64,000 nucleotides of DNA, taken from Choanephora cucurbitarum (Eukaryota; Mucoromycota; Mucoromycetes; Mucorales; Choanephoraceae). The notes beneath the pieces are model-generated. The model saw only the letters and a program-made list of their open reading frames with translations, searched no databases and was not told the origin of the DNA. The stretch covers positions 124,001-188,000 of the forward strand of contig JAIWNI010000037.1 in the NCBI GenBank assembly GCA_025331435.1, given 5' to 3'. Below, in pieces: positions 56,982 through 64,000 of this stretch (position 1 is its first letter; every line of letters starts with the position of its first letter). The position numbers and the translations under genes are program-made.

Positions 56982-59900
56982 GTTTTTTTGTTCATGTTGG
57001 ACATTTGACGTATTGAATTAAAGAGACAGAAAGAGGGCTTAATATTTGTAACAGGAATTAAATTATGAAATTTTAGGGGGGCGAAGAGGAGAATGTTACA
57101 TCCGAAGGTCAAACTGATGTTTGTCTCCAAAAGATCTCTATAACATGACCTTACCTGAGCTGCAAATAGATGAGTGTGAAGCGTTTGGTAAGGTCTTTAT
57201 TGTTCTTTCAGTTGTTTTTGTCATTACGCCTTAAGCACAAGTACAATATATAGAGAGATTCATGGTATTTCCAAATCAACGGTACTACAATCAAGATAAT
57301 TTCATTGTTTGTCTGGATCACATCTACCAAAATAAATCATAAAAGCTTGTCACTGAAGTATCTCTTACAGCAATAACAAACAACCAAGCGTCCTTTCAGT
57401 CCAAGTCAGTGCAAACTACAGAATTTTCCACCTTTTCTTCTATAAAAGAAGGAACATCATCCTCTCAACAGTGGTGATCAAACTGTGGACTATTTCAGAA
57501 CAAAGAAAACTCTCTCTCTAAATATAGAGGATTAGATCGGCAATCGTACTTATCTTTGCACATACACCTATTTTCTTTTATCCTCTGTTGTTTCCTTTTT
57601 GCTATTTCACCTTTCAGTCTAATAACCTTACAAATGGAATCACATTGTTTTTCAAAAGAATATAACCAAACCAATTATACAGACTTGCCAATTGATCAAA
57701 GGCAAAGTTATACTGTTAAATAGGCAGCATACTTAAACAAGATAAACACTTACTTATAAGAATCAAGACGACATAGTTTCAAGAATGAGTAAACCAAAGA
57801 CTTTTTTTTTACAGATGATTCATTTGCATCAGCACTTGTAGCGTTTCCTTGACTGATATCAGCCCTATGTAATGCTTTGTCTCCTTTAATTTTCCTGACA
57901 TAGGATATGGTAACACAATGATAGACTTTGAAAGTAACTAAATGGCTCTTTGATATATAAAAAAGGGAGGGAGGCAGAAGAAGGTTTGACCAATTGGGTT
58001 TCGAAACTATGACTAAATGAAGTTATTTCTTTTTGGTAAAGTAAGACCAATTGAGATTGGAAACACTCTCCTTATTACTTTTTCACCCTTGACCACTTGA
58101 TTTCTTTCGTTTCAATAGTTCAGTTGTGTTGCGTAACACAAGTAGTCTCCACATAGACTGACTTTGTTTGGTCAATGCTCGCTTGATTGCTCCATTGCAT
58201 GTTGCCAAACAGGTAACTCTAGAAATCCCGTGTTGCCGAAGAGAGAAAGATCATGAAATTGGTTTCTATTGCTATTTAAATAAACACACTTATTCATGGT
58301 ATTCTTCAGTTAGATCATACTAACCTAGTTGGTTGATGCCAACACTGTCTATCATCATCAGTTGTTGTTGATCTATGCTCTTTATCATGAGCATAAGATA
58401 AGCTTTAGGGACTATTCCATTCTAGATGAAAAAATCAAGGGTTCAATGGTTTCTTGTTTTTAAAGTGCTCATGATGGAGGTTTCACTGGTCTTTAAGGGT
58501 GCATAAATCACGATCACCATGAAGCCAGCACCAATAGCTCTTTAAACAAATTAGGCAAACCTTACACAACATAAGGAGTTAAATGCTGACTCATCCTACA
58601 GACAAGCATGTTTGTTTAAGTGCATGCGCTCACATTTGTTTTTTTGCTATTCAATCTTGATTTACTTTACCATAGGCTCTATCTGCCAATCGTTCTCGAT
58701 TGAACTGAGTATCAAAGGCTGATGAGAGTCCCTTTGATCAATCATCTGGACCTCTTAATTTGGATCAGATTGTAGTTGAGGCTTATCATGATAATTTGAC
58801 AATGATGTGCTTTTTAAGTTTGTGTTACTACTTTTTTATTTTGTCCCTTTTTTATCAAAAAAGAAATATGCTATAGATTTCAAAAAAAGAAGAAGAAGGA
58901 GACGTCATAGATAAAAAAAAATAAACCAACTTTAGCAACCACTGATAATATATATGAAAGAGGGGGGAGAGATAGACATTTTCATATCGATGAGTTAATT
59001 GTCTATAGTTAAGGTTTTCATGTCCTTTTTTCTCTATTGAATGGTTTCTATCTTAAAATACAACACCCCCCAAAATGGGATCAGAACCTGTTTAAAATCA
59101 ACTGCTTTCACTTTTTACAGATTCTGTTTAATGATGAGGTGAGTGCAAATCAGTTTCTTTAGAGATGAAAGCCTTTGACTATTTGTTTTGAAATCCTCTT
59201 TTAGGCTTAATTAAAAAAATAAACTTTAAAGTTGAGTTACCAATAATTAAACAACTGTTGTAAACTGATTGCTTTTCTCTGATTGATCTAATCAACAATT
59301 TTAAGAATTGTTCACCTTGATTTTCTGCTAAACATCACACTTGACCATCATCCATTTCTATTGTACAACCAAATTATCAGGAACTTGTTGAATAAGAAAT
59401 TAATCAAAGAGTAGTGTGACACAACCTTAGTTTATTTCCAAGTAGAAAATCATTCATTGAATAGACTAGACTTTTCACGAGTAAGATAGTCTACTTGTTC
59501 ATACAAGACCAATGCAAAGGCAAACTCATGCTTGAATTCAACCCTCTATTCTGCTTATTAAGGTTTGAAATGATTGTCCTTAGATTATAAGCTTGTTTAT
59601 TTGCAATAGTATATGATTATCATCATACAAGAAAAAAGAGATAGGTTCTTGGTCTTTTTCTTTCACTCCTTTATTTTCTCTCTCTCTCTTACTCTCTCCT
59701 TAAATACAATAATAATAAATAATGAAATGTATATGAACACAAGGAATTGCCTTTTTTGTTCATTCTTTTTTTCTCTTTCTCTCTCAACAGATAGTGTTAC
59801 CATGTCTTCATAAACAATTCCACCCTTTTACATTATCTCAATTTATCTCCTTGATTTAGGAAACAAGCTGCTCCTCTTTTTTTTTTAAAAGCCAAAATGA

Positions 59901-61004
59901 CTGAGAACTCTTTTTTTTGTAAATGATTTTCCATAAAGAATGCTGTTCATTTTCATGCAGAAAAAAAAACACACACATAAAAGTCAGATGGTGATTGTGT
60001 TACTATGTTAAGAAAACACTGCATGTTATTGTAAAGAATTTTTTTTTTTTTCATATGTAACTTTCTTAAAACCTTTGAACAAGTAAGTCTGTTATTATTT
60101 TTATTTCAAGTAGCTAGTGCTTTTTATCATGTTTTCCCTAGGCACTTTAACTTGCCTAAATACTTACACTATTTAGACACATGTCACAACTTACTTGAAG
60201 AGATCGAGTAGATGAGGTTTACGGGATGGAGTGGATCGGAATCAACCGATGAAGTAAAATAGAAAAAAAAAAGAGAGAGATAGGTCCAGAAAATAGGGGT
60301 TGGCTGCATCTAAATAAAGGTGGCTCATGAGTAACCCAGGATGCATAGTACTAAATTCAACATGAATCAGAGTTTGTCTGCAAGAGTGTTTTTTTTTTAG
60401 TTTGTATGACTTTTCTTCCTTTTCGGTGTAAGTTCCAAAAAGGCTAATCTGGTTCTGTATTACTGTCATTAGGTCTATCAAATATGAAAAAATCATTTCT
60501 CTTTTTCTGTGTTCATGATTTGAAAAAAGCTTATTTTGTTAAAATACACCTTATTTCTTATCGAATTAAAATAAAAGAAAGAGAGGAAAAGGGGGGAACA
60601 GACCATTTTGTTAATAAAGGAAAAACGCGCTTTGTATCTATAAAGAATAGCCTCAAAAAAAAATTTTTTTTTGTTGTTATGAAATCTCACTTCTTAAGGG
60701 GTTTTTTTTCTCTATTTTCCTGTACTACTTTAAATAAGCAAAAGAGAGGGAAAAACTTTATATGTAACTTTTTTACTGCCTTTTGTTATTTTATATAGAT
60801 GAGATATGTTTGAAACACAGTTTTTTTGTTGTTGTTGTTATAAGATTCTAGATACCTTAAGGTGACATTGATCACACGCCTCAAATAATAGCCCTAGTTT
60901 TCTCCTTTATTTTCACCCTTTCTTATTAGACTTCTTTATAAAACCCAATTCTTTTTTTTTTGTTTCTCTCTTTTCTTTTCTTTTTTCACCTTTTTATATA
61001 AAAA
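56982..61004. other. Large gene-poor region
   Basis: About 4.0 kb with no supported gene. AT-rich, with homopolymer A/T tracts. A TATAAAA at 60937-60943 lies 68 bases before the next ATG. Long upstream space may hold regulatory DNA for that gene. Confidence 0.55.
60937..60943 (+). promoter_or_regulatory. TATA-like box before the 61005 gene
   Basis: TATAAAA 68 bases upstream of the ATG, followed by a T/C-rich leader. Confidence 0.4.
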
Positions 61005-62300
61005 ATGTACAATCAATTTGCTTCACCCAATATGAACTTATCACCTATCATGAATAAGCGAAAAAGCTATTCTGTCTTAGAGAACGATGAACCTGTTGTA
61101 GAAACACACCGCCTTAGGTATGCTTCAGGCAACAAAAGAGCCCGCCATGAAGCCAGTTGGACACTAGACAATCTATGTACACATCCATGTAGTCCATTAG
61201 CTACTGTTGAATTAGAGGTAAGATAAAGAATGACTTATTTACATGGCTTGAAATTCATTTATTTTGTAAGTCTATCTTTAATATGTCTACATTTCAATTG
61301 TTATCTCAAGACAGAAGAGAAGAGCCTTATTCATTTTTACCAGATGTAGACCAGAATTCACTATTAAACCATTCATTCGAAACAGACAGTTACTATCATA
61401 ACGACTGCTATGGTCCCTCTGCATACAATCAGCCTATCTATCCACAACCCTCCTTTTTCTCTAAAAATGAAAATCCCATGTTATGGAATTCATTGACAGA
61501 GTGGCAAACTATGTTGGGACAAGGTGAATTTCTCGATCAACCTGATTCACCCCCATTACCACTTTCCCCTTCTCCTGTCAACAATCTCAGTAGCAGCTGT
61601 AAATCTTCATCACCTTATCATCACCGAAGTAAGACAAAGTCAAGCAAATCTTCTGCCTCTTCTTATTCATCCAATAAAAAGGTAAAAAAAAAATAAAATA
61701 AATGAAATCAATACTCTAACTTTATTTTCTATAGGATGAACACTTTGATTCTTATTGGAGCGATTTGGCTGATAAAGAAAGAGCGCATAATGTGGCAGGG
61801 TAAGAATACCCAAAAAAAAAAATTATTCAGTCTAACTCAATTCTTGTTTGTTTATATATAGTGATTCCAAGAGTATTACACTAAAAGATATGTGTCGTAA
61901 AGGTCTTATTCGTGAACAAGATGTCATTGTCTATAAACGTAATTTTAGTGCCTGCAAAGTCATTGTATCTAAATCCATGACTGTAAGTTGTTATTTATTT
62001 ATTTGCACATTATGTCCACACGAACCATTATGTTTATATTAATTTTCTATCCTAATATAGGTCATAAAAGCCTGTGGTCTTTCTGGAATATCAATACAAC
62101 TAGATGAAGAGATATTTGAAGATTTTGAGACACCGACTGCATTAGAAACCAAGATTCTGGATCACCATGGCAAAGTCACTAAAGATAAACGCCCAAATGG
62201 TAATGCTTTCAAGAGTATCCGATTAATTCGTGCAGGCAAAGATCTTGGTAGACTGTTTGATATCAGAAAAGATGGCTTTGGTGATCCTTTGGGCTGTTAA
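61005..62300 (+). CDS. Protein of unknown function, conserved-looking C-terminal domain
   Basis: Exons 61005-61217, 61271-61681, 61735-61799, 61862-61982 and 62061-62300 give 349 aa. The N-terminal 200 residues are low complexity, with a basic NKRKSY/NKRARH pair that could be nuclear localisation signals and Ser/Pro-rich runs. The C-terminal 140 residues look folded: SITLKDMCRKGLIREQDVIV, YKRNFSACKVIV, IKACGLSGISIQLDEEIFED, then AFKSIRLIRAGKDLGRLFDI. The order of a short helix, GLI, and later a FKSIRLIR strand loosely recalls RAMA/HARE-type chromatin modules, but I cannot assign it. Introns are 53-78 nt with good junctions. A nuclear role is inference. Confidence 0.75.
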
Positions 62301-62915
62301 ATCTCTTTTTTTTTTTATGAAAACAAACAAGCATTTTCTCTCTCTCTCTCTATAGATAGATATTATACCTTTAAAACTTTAGAGTTTTCTTCTCCCTAAT
62401 ATTAATCTTGGGAAATAACAATTTGTACAGATTATATATATATCCTTTCTTTGTATGTTAAAGTAATAAACCATCATAGCTCCCTTTTTATTACAATAGG
62501 CTGATACGTCATTTAAGGGTGAACAGTGCTCAAAACTTATCTGTTCTGGCCCACACTTATTTAAAAGAAAGGAGGGGTACACTGCAAATGACAGGAGTTG
62601 TTTGTTTTCTTTTTTTTTTAAATAACAACAAAGAAAAAATCAGCCCATAAGAAGCAATCAAGTAAAGTTAGTCTCTTGTTTCAAAGAAATCCTTTCTCCT
62701 TTTTTTTTTTTTAAAGTTCATTAGTTGCATAATGATTGAAACAAGGAAAAATGGGTGGCTACCCTATAGGACTGCTTTTCGCCTTGAGGTTTTCTAACTT
62801 CTCTTTCTCGGGATTTATGACTTTGAGCCCGCTTAAAGGAACCCCAGAGTTGAATTAAGTGAATAAGTTGTCGATTGATACTTTTTTTTTTCTTTTATTG
62901 TAATTCATACACCCC
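62301..62915. other. Intergenic
   Basis: 3' flank with AATAAA at 62465-62470, CT repeats at 62338-62352 and T-rich tracts before UTP18. No gene is seen. Confidence 0.6.
62465..62470 (+). terminator. Polyadenylation-like signal for the 61005 gene
   Basis: AATAAA 165 bases after the stop codon. Confidence 0.4.
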
Positions 62916-64000
62916 ATGTCACCTATTAATAAGAAAGCAAAGAGGGAATCGACCGAGAAAGAACTTGAAGGATTTCTCTTTGGTGATGCTTCTGACGATG
63001 TATGGAATAAAGCAGGTCATGAACTCGATCAGGATTTCAATGAAGAAGTTGAAGAAGAAGCAGTCTCAGACGAACAAGTAAGGACATCGCAACAATAAAG
63101 CAACGTTAGACTGATAGCAAATAGGCTTTCTTTTTTGATTCTGGACCTGTCACATTTACTATGGACGTACCTACTGTCAACCATGACTCAGAGAGTGAAA
63201 TTGATTATGAAGCAGAGAATGAAACTGAAGAAGATGAAAGTGAAGAGGAACCAGAGGATGATACAGCTGCTTGGGAAGATGAGGATGATAAGAATTTGAA
63301 GATCTCATTAGTTGCCGCAAACATCACCAAGAAACTTCGTCGTGATGCAGATGAAGATATTGTGGATGGTGTTGAATATACACGTCGTTTACGTAAACAG
63401 TAATGTATCTTGATATCTAAAGAAAGAGCCATTGGAATTCATGCTATATCTTTAGATTCAACAAGATCTATCCCAGACCAGACTGGGCTAGATTGCCTTC
63501 TGAAATACAGGCAGAAGAAAGAAAACGAAAGGCATCTGATAGTGATGATGAAGAAGTATTAGATGAAGATCAATTGGATGAAGAGACTCGACTTGATCTA
63601 TTAAAGAGCACCATGGGTATTTTAGACAAAAGAGTCAAGCGTGGTTCTATTCCACCTAAGCGAATTGATATCCTACGTCTAAAGAATGCCAACCGAGCAG
63701 TACCTAAATCAAGGGTAAGCTACAAGATGATGATAAAAAAGAAGAAGTAAGGCTAACCTTTTTTTTGGCTTAGAAATTGATTACCTGTATTGCTTTTCAC
63801 CCTAATGCACAAGTGATGTTGACAGCCGGCTTAGATAGAACACTTCGCTTATTCCAGATAGACGGCAAGATCAACCCTAAAATCCAATCAGTCGTCTTCA
63901 AGGACATGCCCATCTACCATGCTGAATTCCATCCTTCAGGCAATCAGATTGTCATCAGTGGTCGACGTAAATTCTATTATATCTATGATATCCAGAGTGG
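62916..64000 (+). CDS. UTP18: UTP18-like U3 snoRNP WD40 protein (3' end beyond window)
   Basis: SSU processome subunit for 18S rRNA maturation in the nucleolus. Exons 62916-63077, 63125-63399, 63456-63714 and 63774 to the window edge. The N-terminus has KKAKRESTEKELEGFLFGDA, a Utp18-type start, then acidic stretches (EDESEEEPEDDTAAWEDEDD), the family segment RLRKQFNKIYPRPDWA, and the first WD40 repeats: KLITCIAFHPNAQVMLTAGL then DRTLRLFQIDGK and MPIYHAEFHPSGNQIVISGR. About 256 codons are visible of an expected 500-600; the gene is cut by the window, not broken. Confidence 0.92.

Noticed and set aside
58320..58520. Open stretch reading like LVDANTVYHHQLLL in the 57-61 kb desert
   Set aside because: Only about 46 codons, no start, no family; could be another relic but evidence is too thin.

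Overview
The window looks like nuclear DNA of an early-diverging filamentous fungus, most likely Mucoromycota/Mucorales. Evidence: AT-rich sequence with very AT-rich intergenic DNA, genes split by many tiny GT-AG introns (about 37-80 nt, branch sites like CTAAC/CTAAT), pyrimidine-rich leaders before ATGs, TATA-like boxes, and proteins of clearly fungal/opisthokont type. The species call is inference. I reconstructed 20 intact genes plus one cut by the right edge, by joining exons so that phase and family motifs are kept; every stated CDS length is a multiple of three.

Layout. 0.7-2.6 kb: MBOAT lysophospholipid acyltransferase (ALE1-like, +) converging on DPM2 (-). 3.1-6.1 kb: gene debris (a broken LRR-like gene, a dead Tc1/mariner transposase) and a hydrophobic ORF. 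6.3-12.8 kb: PI4P 5-kinase MSS4 (+), cytochrome c1 CYT1 (-), a derlin (-) sharing a 137-bp promoter with the RCC1-repeat protein ATS1/KTI13 (+). 15-21 kb: beta-propeller lactonase (-), a Gln/His-rich protein of unknown function (-), protoporphyrinogen oxidase HEM14 (+). 22-31 kb: Rho1 GEF with DEP-DH-PH-CNH domains (+) and HUL5/UBE3C HECT ligase (+). 31-35.3 kb: mitochondrial PDK/BCKDK-family kinase (-) and a secreted GDSL phospholipase/esterase (-). 35.3-40.4 kb: gene-poor. 40.4-47.9 kb: secreted subtilisin (+), a tail-anchored APSES-like protein (+), and a T5orf172-domain protein with ANAVEEV repeats (-). 48-53.5 kb: SWI/SNF subunit SNF12/SMARCD (-), SLC41-type Mg2+ transporter (-), membrane-anchored NDP kinase-like protein (-). 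54.9-56.1 kb: cytosolic TyrRS TYS1 (+). 56.5-61 kb: gene-poor, with one pseudogene. 61-64 kb: a 349-aa protein of unknown function (+) and UTP18 (+, truncated).

The genes are not an operon or a biosynthetic cluster. Loose themes are phosphoinositide/Rho1 wall signalling (MSS4, RhoGEF), ER quality control and glycosylation (derlin, DPM2, HUL5), mitochondria and heme (CYT1, HEM14, PDK-like kinase) and secretion of degradative enzymes (subtilisin, GDSL lipase). I see no rRNA, tRNA, CRISPR or intact transposon. The most novel material is the T5orf172/zinc-motif/repeat protein, the APSES-like tail-anchored protein, the two unassigned proteins, and splicing oddities: two GC-AG introns (one splitting a catalytic Ser codon), a start codon isolated by an intron, a 30-nt microexon and a 37-nt intron.
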